DNA of 64,000 nucleotides from positions 43,741 through 107,740 of the forward strand of contig JBEVXU010000031.1 in NCBI GenBank assembly GCA_040505895.1, read 5' to 3'. Shown one piece after another: positions 1-7,413 of this stretch (within the stretch, counting starts at the first letter, position 1; the number at the start of each line of letters is the position of its first letter). Below the pieces are notes generated by a model, which was not told the origin of the DNA, searched no databases, and saw only the letters and a list, made by a program, of their open reading frames with translations. The position numbers were made by a program, and so were the translations under genes. The stretch comes from Vondammii sp040505895 (GTDB lineage: Bacteria; Pseudomonadota; Gammaproteobacteria; Chromatiales; Chromatiaceae).

Positions 1-175
1 GAGGAAGGGCGGTCATCGACTCCTCGCTGAGGAACCACCCCACCGGCAGAGTGACGACGGTCGATGCCAGCATCAGCAATCCGGCCACCAGCAGGGTGTC
101 ATAGAGAATAGCGGCCAGCAGACGGGCCGGCCTCGGCGCTTCGGCCTGGTCAATATCAATAATCTCAGCACTCAT
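1..175 (-). CDS. RDD family membrane protein, N-terminal part
   Basis: The first 58 codons of a minus-strand gene that leaves the window at its left edge. The product starts MSAEIIDIDQAEAPRPARLL and then enters a hydrophobic segment (AAILYDTLLVAGLLMLAS). An Arg followed about eight residues later by Asp in the first membrane helix is the hallmark of RDD-domain proteins, small integral membrane proteins of mostly unknown role, some linked to ion or solute transport. The start is the ATG read from position 175. It lies only a few bases from the inverted-repeat element that begins at about 178, so the promoter of this gene must lie inside or beyond that element. Only the N-terminus is visible, so the family call rests on one helix. 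Confidence 0.6.
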   Translation of the reverse strand, partial: MSAEIIDIDQAEAPRPARLLAAILYDTLLVAGLLMLASTVVTLPVGWFLSEESMTALP

Positions 176-181
176 GGCTAG

Positions 182-343
182 GAGTCTGTCCGAGAATAGG
201 GGCCGTAGCGAGGGAAGGCAATTTTGAGTCCATTTTTTTTGATCATTTGAGGCGAATAGTTGCTCTTATTTAACGAAAATGAGCGGAAAAAATGGGCCAA
301 AAGGGCTTTCCCGCAGTAGGTTCTCTAATTCTCGGACAGGTTC
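182..343. mobile_element. Miniature inverted-repeat element (family 1), CTAG-flanked
   Basis: A 162-bp non-coding element with terminal inverted repeats. The left end reads GAGTCTGTCCGAGAATAG and the right end, reverse complemented, GAACCTGTCCGAGAATTAG. CTAG stands on both sides (178-181 and 344-347), which fits a 4-bp target duplication of the kind made by IS5-type transposases. A related, left-truncated copy lies at about 51475-51624. No transposase for it is in the window. Confidence 0.75.
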
Positions 344-347
344 CTAG

Positions 348-624
348 GGATAACCCTTGGTATATTCACTATTTTTAACAATTCTCAACGCCTTCATCAG
401 AGGAGAGAATGAATTCCCCTAGGTAGAACTATGCAGATACGCATAACAATAAGGCTAACATATTAGCCAGTCCTGGATTTCCAGGCGCCAAAGGAGGATG
501 GAGGCATTATCGTCTCCTCGTTGTACCGCTTACCACCCCGGCTGTGGTTTTTACCCCGGCTGGGAATGGCAAGCTTCCCACCAAACTGGCAGTGGATGGG
601 GAAGAGACCCATAATACCCCGACC
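348..624. other. Leader region upstream of the two-component operon
   Basis: About 280 bases with no convincing gene. It holds a short dyad-like stretch around 419-450 (taggtagaactatgcagata followed by cgcataac) that could be a regulator site, and a GGAGGATGGAGG purine run near 492-503 that is too far from any credible start to be its ribosome binding site. No confident promoter is visible. Confidence 0.3.
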
Positions 625-3180
625 ATGGCTGTAAATCTCAAATCCCGCCTTACCCTGTTGCGACGGATACCGATGCCGTTGCTTTCTATCTTTATCGGGC
701 TGTTTTGCGGCCTCTTCGTCTGGCTGGTGCTCGACCTAGTTCAGCCTCAGGCACTGCGCAGTATTTTTGCAGAGGAGTTGAAGGGTCGGCTGGAGCAGCA
801 GGCACGTGAAACACTGGTGCGCTTCAGTAATACGGTGGCGGCCCACAGCTCAACCACCCGACTACTGGCAAACCACCGTCATCTGGCAAACTATCTGCAC
901 CCTCTCGATTGGCGTGCCGATGATGTCGGTCCTCCACGGTTCTACAGAAAAACGCCGCCATGGTTACCCAGTGCATCACTCTGGCTGTCACTGGTTCAGC
1001 CGAGCCACATTTTGCTGCTCGATCTCCAGGGTCATAGTCGTGAAATCTATCAGGTGGGCGATCTCCCCATGCCGAAAGAGTTCAGTGGCGTCAATGAGCC
1101 ACTGTCGAGCGAACACCGGGTGCTCTCCTCTCTTACCATTTTTGATCGTAAACCCTATCTGTTGATCTCCGAGGTGGCGGAGGATGCCGCCGGTAGGATT
1201 ATGGGGTCGTTGGTGTTGCTGGTACCGCTCAATGAGCAGTTTCTTATCTCATCCCAACAGGGCGTGACCCAGAGCGATGTCGTCGTCGGGCTGCTGGAGG
1301 CGGATGACAAGCATTTTCTTGCCAGCAGCGATGAGGAGCGGCTGCCGTCGGGAACACGGTTTGATAAGGCTAAACTAGAGTACCAGATCATCGCCCAGTC
1401 ATTCTTTGAGTATGAGGGGTCTGCCGTCAATATGCAGTTTGCCACCCTGGTGCCTGATTCCATTGTCGAGGCGACCCGCGAGCGGGTGGCTGAGTTTGAT
1501 CTGCAGCAGAGGCTGGTGGCCGCCATCGCTTTTGTCTCTGTATTTACCCTGGTGTTCTTCCTCCTGTCTGAACGGTTGAATCAGATACTGCGGCGTATCT
1601 CGGTGTTTTCACAGCGCGCTCTGGGAACGAAGCAGCCGGAGCTTAAAAAGGGTAATCAGCTGTTTGTACTGGAGGATTGGATTCACCAGTTTATTCAAGG
1701 GGTGCGGGAGACCAGAGATGAGGTGCGTCTACAGCATGAGTCGGAGATTCAGGAGTCGGAGGCACTGAAACGGACGTTGCTGGAGACGTCACTGGATTCG
1801 ATTGTCACGGTCGATCAGGGTGGAGAGGTGATCGAGTTCAATAACACGGCTGAACAGATCTTTGGTTATAAGCGTGAGGATGTCATTGGCCGCGATTTTT
1901 CCGCGTTGATGCTCGACCCGAAGAGTCGCCCAAGCTTTCGTCGCATGCTCGGTCGTTATCTCCACCAGATGGAAGATCTGCTGGGTGAGGAGCGGTGGGA
2001 AATGACCGCAGTCAGCTTTGAAGGCGTGGCTTTTCCTGTGGAGGTGGCGATCAAACCCATCAGGCTGCAGACACGGGTGGTCTTCACCGTCTATATGCAT
2101 GACATATCCAACCGCCGTAAGGCGGAGCAGGAGATTCGCAGTCTCGCCAAGTTTCCTGAAGAGAGCCCCAGTCCGGTGTTGCGGGTAAACCGCCGCGGCG
2201 TGATCCTCTATGCCAATCCATCGAGCGACCCACTGCTTCACTACTGGGGCTGCGAACGGGCACAGACGCTCCCCCTCTACTGGCGTAACCGCGTGACGGA
2301 AGTGCTCGACGCCGGCAGCAACTGGGAGAGCCAGGTCTCCTTTGATCAGCTCACCTATTCCTTACAGCTGTCACCGGTGGTTGATCTTGACTATGTCAAT
2401 ATCTACGGGCGCGATATCAGCACTGAGCGTCAGGCTGAACAGCAGGCACGGGAACATCAGCAAGAGCTGGTGCATGTCTGTCGTCTCAGTACCATGGGGG
2501 AGATGGCAACAGGCCTGGCCCATGAACTGAACCAGCCGTTATCGGCCATTGCCAATTACGCCAACGGCTGTGTTCGCCGCCTACAACTCAGTGGCCAGGG
2601 GAGTGATGATATTCTCCATGCACTGGCTCAGGTCAATACCCAGGCGGACAGGGCGGGTGAAATTATCCGCCGCCTACGTGCGCTGATCGGCAAGCAGGCA
2701 CCGGTGAGAACGGTTGCCGATATCGGCGATGTGGTGAGAGAAGTGTGCAGTTTCGTCGAGTTCGAAGCGAGAAAGGCTAATGTATTCATTGAGCAGGAGT
2801 TGGGGCTCAACTACCTTCCGGTACGGCTGGATGTGGTGCAGATAGAGCAGGTACTGCTCAATCTGCTGAGGAATGCACTTGATGCATTGATGGAGATACC
2901 GGAAGATAAACGCAGGCTGTTGATTCGCGCTTACCGTAAAAATGATGACAGGGTCTGTGTCGAAGTGGTGGATTCCGGTCCGGGGATCGATGAAGAGGCC
3001 AGAGGGCGTCTGTTCGAGCCCTTCTTCACCACCAAGGAGAGTGGTATGGGCATGGGGCTGGTCATCAGCAAGACCATTATTGAAGATCATAACGGTGCTA
3101 TCACCGTTGAGCGCCCGGAGGAGGGTGGTACCTGCTTCTCCGTGACTTTACCGAGCTATAGGGATAATGATGAACAATAA
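625..3180 (+). CDS. Membrane PAS-PAS sensor histidine kinase (FixL/DctB type)
   Basis: An 851-residue sensor kinase. Two membrane helices (about residues 17-39 and 296-314) flank a roughly 250-residue periplasmic sensor region that I do not recognise. The cytoplasmic part has two PAS domains (about 377-500, with LDSIVTVDQGGEVIEFNN, and 505-610), then a phospho-acceptor box GLAHELNQPLSAIANY with His633, and an HATPase with NLLRNALDA, DSGPGI and FEPFFTTKESGMGMGL. The HELNQPL form of the H box is typical of the FixL/DctB/TtrS group that pairs with LuxR-type regulators, and such a regulator follows with a 14-base overlap. I chose ATG 625; a GTG at 544 would add 27 residues without signal or motif. 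The ligand cannot be read from the sequence. Confidence 0.85.
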   Translation: MAVNLKSRLTLLRRIPMPLLSIFIGLFCGLFVWLVLDLVQPQALRSIFAEELKGRLEQQARETLVRFSNTVAAHSSTTRLLANHRHLANYLHPLDWRADDVGPPRFYRKTPPWLPSASLWLSLVQPSHILLLDLQGHSREIYQVGDLPMPKEFSGVNEPLSSEHRVLSSLTIFDRKPYLLISEVAEDAAGRIMGSLVLLVPLNEQFLISSQQGVTQSDVVVGLLEADDKHFLASSDEERLPSGTRFDKAKLEYQIIAQSFFEYEGSAVNMQFATLVPDSIVEATRERVAEFDLQQRLVAAIAFVSVFTLVFFLLSERLNQILRRISVFSQRALGTKQPELKKGNQLFVLEDWIHQFIQGVRETRDEVRLQHESEIQESEALKRTLLETSLDSIVTVDQGGEVIEFNNTAEQIFGYKREDVIGRDFSALMLDPKSRPSFRRMLGRYLHQMEDLLGEERWEMTAVSFEGVAFPVEVAIKPIRLQTRVVFTVYMHDISNRRKAEQEIRSLAKFPEESPSPVLRVNRRGVILYANPSSDPLLHYWGCERAQTLPLYWRNRVTEVLDAGSNWESQVSFDQLTYSLQLSPVVDLDYVNIYGRDISTERQAEQQAREHQQELVHVCRLSTMGEMATGLAHELNQPLSAIANYANGCVRRLQLSGQGSDDILHALAQVNTQADRAGEIIRRLRALIGKQAPVRTVADIGDVVREVCSFVEFEARKANVFIEQELGLNYLPVRLDVVQIEQVLLNLLRNALDALMEIPEDKRRLLIRAYRKNDDRVCVEVVDSGPGIDEEARGRLFEPFFTTKESGMGMGLVISKTIIEDHNGAITVERPEEGGTCFSVTLPSYRDNDEQ

Positions 3181-3787
3181 AGCTACCGTATTTGTTGTCG
3201 ATGACGACCAGGCGATGCGCAGTTCACTAAAGTGGCTGATAGAGACGGTCGGAATGAAGGTCGAAGTCTTCGCTTCCGCCGATGAGTTTATTCGTGGCTA
3301 CTATCCGGGGCGCGCAGGTTGCCTGTTGCTGGATGTACGTATGCCGGGGATGAGCGGCCTGGAGTTGCAAGAGTACTTTATCGAACAGCAGATCCGGATC
3401 CCAATCATCATCATTACCGGCCATGGCGATGTGCCGATGGCGGTACGGGCGATGAAAGTAGGGGCGGTAGATTTTATCGAGAAACCGTTCAATGATGAAC
3501 TGCTGCTCGACAGCATCAGAAACGCTCTCGCTCTCGATGTGGAGCAGCGCTCTCAGCAGTCGGAGCAGGCGGAGATTGCCACGCGTCTGGCGCACCTCAC
3601 TCCCAGAGAACATGAGGTGATGGAGATGGTGACCAACGGTCGCGCTAATAAGGAGATCGCCGCGGAACTGGGTGTGAGTGCCAAAACGGTGGAGGCTCAC
3701 CGTGCCCGCGTAATGGAAAAGATGGAAGCCGCTTCACTCGCTGACCTTGTGAAAATGGCTATTGCAGCCAATATTGCCACCGAGTGA
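3167..3787 (+). CDS. FixJ/LuxR-family response regulator
   Basis: A 206-residue response regulator translationally coupled to the kinase before it, overlapping the kinase 3' end by 14 bases. The receiver has the acidic pair near the N-terminus (VVDDD), the phospho-acceptor Asp56 in LLLDVRMPGMSG, the Thr of IIITGHGD and the Lys of IEKPF. A linker leads to a LuxR/GerE helix-turn-helix beginning LTPREHEVMEMVTNG and continuing through ANKEIAAELGVSAKTVEAHR. This arrangement is the FixJ/TtrR/StyR type, which activates transcription when phosphorylated. A second ATG three bases downstream (3170) is an equally possible start. No target genes can be named; the adjacent DUF971 gene is convergent, so it is not in the operon. 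Confidence 0.9.
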   Translation: MMNNKATVFVVDDDQAMRSSLKWLIETVGMKVEVFASADEFIRGYYPGRAGCLLLDVRMPGMSGLELQEYFIEQQIRIPIIIITGHGDVPMAVRAMKVGAVDFIEKPFNDELLLDSIRNALALDVEQRSQQSEQAEIATRLAHLTPREHEVMEMVTNGRANKEIAAELGVSAKTVEAHRARVMEKMEAASLADLVKMAIAANIATE

Positions 3788-3842
3788 GTTGGCCGTTCTG
3801 CCGGCCTGAGATGTATGCTGGAAATACGCACCTACTTAAAAA

Positions 3843-4487
3843 TCAACACGCTGCCGGCGCTACCGGTGATGTGGGAACAAATGCCACCTCATCACCGTTC
3901 TCAATGCGTGTAAACGGTTCTGCAAACTGCTTGTTGACCGTCACCCGGATATTCTCATCCTGAAACAGATGGGCAATATCACGGTTGCGCCGCTGTAGCC
4001 ACTCCACCAGAGAAGCGACATCGGTGACCGTGGGTGGCAGTTCCACCTCCTCGGCTTCACGGCGCATCTTCTGCACCAGATAGGTGAAATAGAGCAACTT
4101 CACCCGACGCTTCTCCTTACTATCGATCTCGGCATCGCGCTCGTAGCCGATCGCTTCCAACTGCTTCAAATACCCCTGCCAGTTCTCCTCACGCTTCTCC
4201 CCCAACTCATAGAGGGTCTCCCAAGAGTAGATGCCGGTATCATGGCCATCGTCAAAGACCAGCTGGACAGCATACTGGCCCTGGGGCTCGATACTGGTGA
4301 TAGTCACCTCCTCCTTACCGGTGATCAGCCCCTCCATAGTGCGAACCTCTTTTGCTCTGGAGAATACCCGGAGGTACTCGCAGGGCAGCTCAAACCGCTT
4401 GCCGTCGGAAAACTCAACCACCAGCAGACGGGACTTGCTGTGGAGATTGATCTCCGTGGGGATTCGGTTGGATGACTGTTCGCTCAT
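3843..4487 (-). CDS. DUF971 (GBBH-like N-terminal) protein fused to a MoaD/ThiS-like domain
   Basis: A 214-residue soluble protein in two parts. Residues about 8-100 match the DUF971 or gamma-butyrobetaine-hydroxylase-like N-terminal domain, a small fold often linked to iron-sulfur or Mrp-type proteins: LHSKSRLLVVEFSDGKRFEL, LPCEYLRVFS, and the VFDDGHDTGIYSWETLYELG stretch. Residues about 148-210 resemble a ubiquitin-like MoaD/ThiS fold (LVEWLQRR, IRVTVNKQFA, IENGDEVAFVPTSPVA). The usual C-terminal Gly-Gly is missing and the protein ends APAAC, so it probably does not carry sulfur the way MoaD does. The charged linker between the parts (about 100-145) is helical in character. Role unknown. 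It is convergent with the response regulator. Confidence 0.75.
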   Translation of the reverse strand: MSEQSSNRIPTEINLHSKSRLLVVEFSDGKRFELPCEYLRVFSRAKEVRTMEGLITGKEEVTITSIEPQGQYAVQLVFDDGHDTGIYSWETLYELGEKREENWQGYLKQLEAIGYERDAEIDSKEKRRVKLLYFTYLVQKMRREAEEVELPPTVTDVASLVEWLQRRNRDIAHLFQDENIRVTVNKQFAEPFTRIENGDEVAFVPTSPVAPAAC

Positions 4488-4708
4488 TGTTCAACTCGCA
4501 ATTCATTGTTCAGGGGGGCGGATATTTGCACAGCTGGGGGGAGGGATCAACCTTGGTGGGGTGGTGGGTGAGTGTAGATATTAACCACAAAGTGAGGGAT
4601 GAGAGTCAAAGTCCGTTGATTATAGAGTGGTGTATTGAGACCAACTAATTGAAATTTTTAAATAATTCCTTTATTCGTTACCGAGGTCCATTGGTATTAT
4701 GTTAGCCC

Positions 4709-4744
4709 TTGAAAAAGACATGTGCCGTACATACACTGTACATA
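4709..4744 (+). promoter_or_regulatory. Predicted promoter with overlapping operator dyad for brnTA
   Basis: A -35-like TTGAAA (4709-4714), 17 bases of spacer and a -10-like TACACT (4732-4737) place transcription start at about 4744, which is the A of the preferred brnT ATG. The dyad GTACATACACTGTAC (4727-4741) covers the -10 box, where a BrnA repressor would be expected to bind. There is no Shine-Dalgarno sequence before that ATG. All of this is inference from sequence. Confidence 0.4.
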
Positions 4745-5034
4745 TGATTGAATTTGAATGGGATTCAGCAAAAGCTGCATCAAATGAGAAAAAGCACGGA
4801 ATAAGCTTTGAAGAAGCTAAGTCCGTGTTTTACGACGAGTTTGCGATTCAATTCTACGATTCTGATAGCTCCGCACCTGAAGAAGATCGATTTTTAATGC
4901 TCGGGTTAAGCTCTGAAGCCAGGGTGTTAATCGTATGTCATTGCGAAAGGGACTCAGGCAATACCATCAGAATTATTAATGCTCGCAAAGCAACCAAGAA
5001 TGAACGCAAGTTCTATGAAGGTGGTGAACGATGA
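4744..5034 (+). CDS. brnT: BrnT-family ribonuclease toxin
   Basis: A 96-residue type II toxin of the BrnT family, RelE-like ribonucleases that inhibit translation until bound by BrnA. The start MIEFEWDSAKAASNEKKHGI is the family signature (F-x-W-D-x-x-K-A-x-x-N-x-x-K-H-G-I), followed by SFEEAKSVF. The C-terminal part has the typical IRIINARKATKNERK. An ORF could start upstream at 4699, but the family begins at MIEFEWD, so I chose 4744. It overlaps brnA by four bases (ATGA), the normal toxin-first layout. The pair lies just upstream of the integron cassette array. Toxin-antitoxin pairs are common in such arrays, where they are thought to stabilise them. Confidence 0.92.
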   Translation: MIEFEWDSAKAASNEKKHGISFEEAKSVFYDEFAIQFYDSDSSAPEEDRFLMLGLSSEARVLIVCHCERDSGNTIRIINARKATKNERKFYEGGER

Positions 5035-5255
5035 AAAAAGAATATGATCTTTCTAAGATGAAGTCTCGCAAAAACCCCTATGCTTCAAAACTCAAGAAGC
5101 CCATCACAATGAGGCTTAGCGAAGATGTCATCGACTACTTCAAAGGTATGGCAGAGGATTCAGGGGTTCCATACCAAAGCCTTATAAATCTGTATTTAAG
5201 AGATTGCGTGGCCCAGCATAGGAAAGTAGATATCACTTGGCATAAGCAGGCCTAA
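5031..5255 (+). CDS. brnA: BrnA-family antitoxin (ribbon-helix-helix type)
   Basis: A 74-residue antitoxin. The short N-terminal segment with KSRKNPYASKLKKPIT precedes a ribbon-helix-helix core (ITMRLSEDVIDYFKGMAEDS, then GVPYQSLINLYLRDC), as in BrnA/CopG proteins, which bind DNA and neutralise BrnT. Start ATG 5031 overlaps the brnT stop, so the two are translationally coupled. It is expected to repress the operon together with BrnT at the dyad upstream of brnT. The stop codon lies inside a GCCTAAC box, which resembles the right-hand end of an integron cassette. Confidence 0.9.
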   Translation: MKKEYDLSKMKSRKNPYASKLKKPITMRLSEDVIDYFKGMAEDSGVPYQSLINLYLRDCVAQHRKVDITWHKQA

Positions 5256-5306
5256 CCAGGCACGCCGGCTGACCTCCTTCGTCGGCAGCCGCGTGCGGCG
5301 TTCATG
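5250..5306 (+). other. Possible degenerate attC site after brnA
   Basis: GCCTAAC at the brnA stop, followed by an imperfect stem (CACGCCGGCTGACC pairing with GTCGGCAGCCGCGTG, one extrahelical base) and GCGTTCATG. The stem and the left box fit attC, but the right box should read GTTAGGC-like and does not. It has no exact partner box on the brnT side (nearest is GTTAGCC at 4701). I regard it as an eroded or doubtful site. Confidence 0.35.
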
Positions 5307-5413
5307 CCTGTGGGTGATATTTCTCTACACATCAAGCGGTTACTGGGATACTATTTCCGTTAACAACAAAAAATATAGGGAAATCAGCCCACACAGCGAA
5401 GGGACGCCAGAAT

Positions 5414-5761
5414 ATGGATATCAGAACTACACTCACTCCCGGCCAATACGGCACCAAACAACTCCTCAAAGAGTACGGCGACCAACTGGTATGCGTACGC
5501 TATCGCTACGACAAAAAAAGAAACAGACGCTACAAGACAGTTGAACTGATCGTAGATGAACAGGAATGGATCTCTGGTGTAAGCATTCCCATGGACAGGC
5601 ATGTACATGTCAGAGTTGACTATGGAGAAACTGAATTGAGGCAGAAGGTGAAGTCTGCCGGTGGTTTCTGGGATGCAGAAAAAAAGGCTTGGGTGCTCTC
5701 ATATAAAACCGTTTTGCAGATGGAGCTGGATGAGCGGATGGTGGGTGAGTTACTACCTTAA
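5414..5761 (+). CDS. Small conserved hypothetical protein with DUF5710-like C-terminus
   Basis: A 115-residue soluble protein. The first half contains a very basic stretch (YRYDKKRNRRYKTVELIV), and the second half contains ELRQKVKSAGGFWDAEKKAW. That pattern, Lys-x-x-Gly-Gly-x-Trp-Asp followed by Lys-x-Trp, is the signature of small DUF5710-like domains found in mobile-element and DNA-processing proteins. I do not recognise the full-length family. It stands alone between the doubtful attC at 5250-5306 and a repeat-rich AT stretch and precedes the first clear cassette. There is no strong Shine-Dalgarno sequence; the start is the first ATG. Confidence 0.6.
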   Translation: MDIRTTLTPGQYGTKQLLKEYGDQLVCVRYRYDKKRNRRYKTVELIVDEQEWISGVSIPMDRHVHVRVDYGETELRQKVKSAGGFWDAEKKAWVLSYKTVLQMELDERMVGELLP

Positions 5762-5764
5762 TAG

Positions 5765-5845
5765 TTTCTATATATAGAAAGAAAGTTGGCATATGTAGGA
5801 AGATATTGGCATATCTATAAAGCCTTTCTATATGTAGGAATGTCA
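5765..5845. repeat. AT-rich palindrome and short repeat cluster
   Basis: A perfect 16-base palindrome TTTCTATATATAGAAA (5765-5780) is followed by three related units: ggcatatgtaggaa, ggcatatctataaa and tctatatgtaggaa. The cluster ends just before the GTTATGG box (5857-5863) that opens the cassette array. It could be a recombinase or regulator binding region. No such role is proven. Confidence 0.5.
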
Positions 5846-5859
5846 CAGAATTAAATGTT

Positions 5860-6201
5860 ATGGCTATGAACGAAACAATTATTAATCTAGTCGCGATATT
5901 GTTTGCAGCTCCGTTACTGTTCTTTACATTAATTCAAGCAGGCTTTTACGGATTTAAAGGGGTCTTTTCTCAGCATAGATATTTAGCTTCAGCATCAATA
6001 ATAGTGAATGCTGCTGCCAGTTTTGTCGTTGGTCATGAAGTTGTCATTTTTGCTGAGCATTTTCCTCGTAGTATCGTTACGGTAATGGATGTATGGCTAG
6101 GTTCCATTTGGTTTCCTGTTTATCCGCTTGCCTTTATAGTAACAGCATTATTTACGGTAATAGTCACGTATTCGGTGCTTCATTATGCTAATCGGCCATA
6201 A
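5860..6201 (+). CDS. Cassette 1: small membrane protein of unknown function
   Basis: A 113-residue protein with three or four hydrophobic segments: about residues 5-30 (INLVAILFAAPLLFFTLIQA), 42-60 (ASASIIVNAAASFVVGHEVV) and 82-108 (FPVYPLAFIVTALFTVIVTY). No family recognised. The start codon ATG 5860 lies inside the cassette's left recombination box GTTATGG, so the gene begins two bases into the cassette. A second ATG at 5866 is an alternative. There is no Shine-Dalgarno sequence before either. The gene ends at the TAA within CCATAAC. Small membrane proteins without known homologues are common in integron arrays. Confidence 0.7.
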   Translation: MAMNETIINLVAILFAAPLLFFTLIQAGFYGFKGVFSQHRYLASASIIVNAAASFVVGHEVVIFAEHFPRSIVTVMDVWLGSIWFPVYPLAFIVTALFTVIVTYSVLHYANRP

Positions 6202-6288
6202 CAAAAATCAGCATAAGGGGTCAGCCCCCTTTTATGAGTCACTCAATTCGACGCCAAAAAGCGGCGCGAATTAGTTAAAACGTTAGGT
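6196..6288 (+). other. attC site 1
   Basis: CCATAAC (right box of cassette 1) to GTTAGGT (left box of cassette 2), 93 bp. Inside are a CATAAGGGG/CCCCCTTTTATG hairpin and an AATTCGaCGCC/GGCGCGAATT stem. It is longer and less regular than the other sites, but both boxes have exact partners at the other ends of their cassettes. Confidence 0.75.
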
Positions 6289-6293
6289 GAGTA

Positions 6294-6704
6294 ATGGAAA
6301 CACTCGGCATCGCAATATCAATCGGACTTGTCGCTTTAATCGTGGCTATTCCAATTTATGCTGTGTCAAAAGGTTTGAGCTTTGTTCGATCAAACCTTTT
6401 TTCAATTCCAATCATCTTATGCCTGGTTACTGTGGGCGCCTATTGGCCACACTTCTATAAAGATCTCAGGCTTGAAATGATGGGTGTGAATCGCGAAGGA
6501 ATGACGGATGTCCAAAGAACTCGCAATGTTTCTCCAGGACTTCAAGGGGAAGCAATAGAGCTTTACTGGTCACTTATGGGTGTCGGCTGGCCGTTCAAGG
6601 CCATTATTGGCATGGTGCTTATTGCCCCATATCCTTCCGTCGTATGGCTGGCTGGGTTTGGTGTAAGGCGTTTTAGAAGGAGTAACCGCAGTGAAATTAC
6701 CTAA
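6294..6704 (+). CDS. Cassette 2: membrane protein of unknown function
   Basis: A 136-residue protein with an N-terminal helix (about 5-25, IAISIGLVALIVAIPIYAV), a second hydrophobic stretch (about 36-52) and a third near residues 98-118 (WPFKAIIGMVLIAPYPSVVW), then a basic tail (VRRFRRSNRSE). I recognise no family. The ribosome binding site is AGGTGAG, four bases before the ATG, and its AGGT is supplied by the attC left box GTTAGGT. Insertion of the cassette at another site would therefore keep its own translation signal. The stop TAA is part of the closing box ACCTAAC. Confidence 0.7.
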   Translation: METLGIAISIGLVALIVAIPIYAVSKGLSFVRSNLFSIPIILCLVTVGAYWPHFYKDLRLEMMGVNREGMTDVQRTRNVSPGLQGEAIELYWSLMGVGWPFKAIIGMVLIAPYPSVVWLAGFGVRRFRRSNRSEIT

Positions 6705-6782
6705 CAAATGGGTCAAGTTCGTTCGCTATCGCTCATTGGGACGCTCCGCTTCGCTGCGCGCCCCTTACCCAAAACGTTATAA
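6699..6782 (+). other. attC site 2
   Basis: ACCTAAC to GTTATAA, 84 bp. Imperfect stem TGGGTcAAG with CTTACCCA, including one extrahelical C on the left arm, the strand-selecting feature of attC sites. ACCTAAC is the exact reverse complement of the left box GTTAGGT of cassette 2. Confidence 0.9.
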
Positions 6783-6794
6783 ACAAGGAAGATT

Positions 6795-7283
6795 ATGAAG
6801 GAACTATCACCATTATTCGTTAGAGTTGCTGGGTTATTTTTAATTGTATTTACAGTTTCAAAATTACCCGTCCACTCAATGGCATATAGTATCCGTCCAG
6901 AATATGGAATTCTGTCTTATTCAATACCCTCAATAATCCCTCTTCTAGCTGGCATTTTACTCTTTTGGTTTCCCAAAACCATCAGTAAAAACATCTTAGA
7001 TGTTATTCCTGAATCTATTAACATCGAAAACCCAAAGGTCATCTTATATATTGGTTGTGTGTTAATTGGGGTTGTGTTCATGTTTTTTTCTATATCAGAC
7101 CTCATGTACCATATTTCATCCGGGGCATTTATTTATCTTTTCCAAAAATATGAATTTAGCCTCGACTTTGTCGATGTCCCAGGTTTTGTCGCAACAATTG
7201 CAGAGGTGCTTTTTAGTTGGGTTCTAGTCTTTAGAACAAACACCTTTCTACTATTTGTTAGCAGGTGGAAAAATGGTTTATAA
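6795..7283 (+). CDS. Cassette 3: four-helix membrane protein of unknown function
   Basis: A 162-residue, strongly hydrophobic protein with about four membrane helices: near residues 8-24 (VAGLFLIVFTVSKLPV), 40-58 (YSIPSIIPLLAGILLFWF), 82-102 (VILYIGCVLIGVVFMFF) and 130-150 (FVATIAEVLFSWVLVF). The Shine-Dalgarno AAGGA stands eight bases before ATG 6795. It ends at TAA inside the closing box TTATAAC. The base composition is clearly AT-richer than the housekeeping genes of this window, typical of transferred cassettes. No family recognised. Confidence 0.75.
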   Translation: MKELSPLFVRVAGLFLIVFTVSKLPVHSMAYSIRPEYGILSYSIPSIIPLLAGILLFWFPKTISKNILDVIPESINIENPKVILYIGCVLIGVVFMFFSISDLMYHISSGAFIYLFQKYEFSLDFVDVPGFVATIAEVLFSWVLVFRTNTFLLFVSRWKNGL

Positions 7284-7397
7284 CAAACGGTTCAATTTGA
7301 CCCTCAAAGCTTCGCACCTTTTTGTGCATTTCGCTTCGCTGCATTTAAGCACAAAAAGCCGCTACGCTTTGCGGTCAAATTAACCTCAGCGTTATGC
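7278..7397 (+). other. attC site 3
   Basis: TTATAAC to GTTATGC, 120 bp, the longest site here. Stem GGTTcAATTTGACC pairs with GGTCAAATTAACC perfectly except for one extrahelical C; a second hairpin fills the long apical loop. TTATAAC is the exact partner of GTTATAA in attC site 2. Confidence 0.92.
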
Positions 7398-7413
7398 AAA
7401 GAAGAAATAGAAC

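Noticed and set aside
544..624. GTG start at 544 for the PAS-type histidine kinase
   Set aside because: It adds 27 residues with no signal or motif and has no ribosome binding site. ATG 625 is closer to the first membrane helix.
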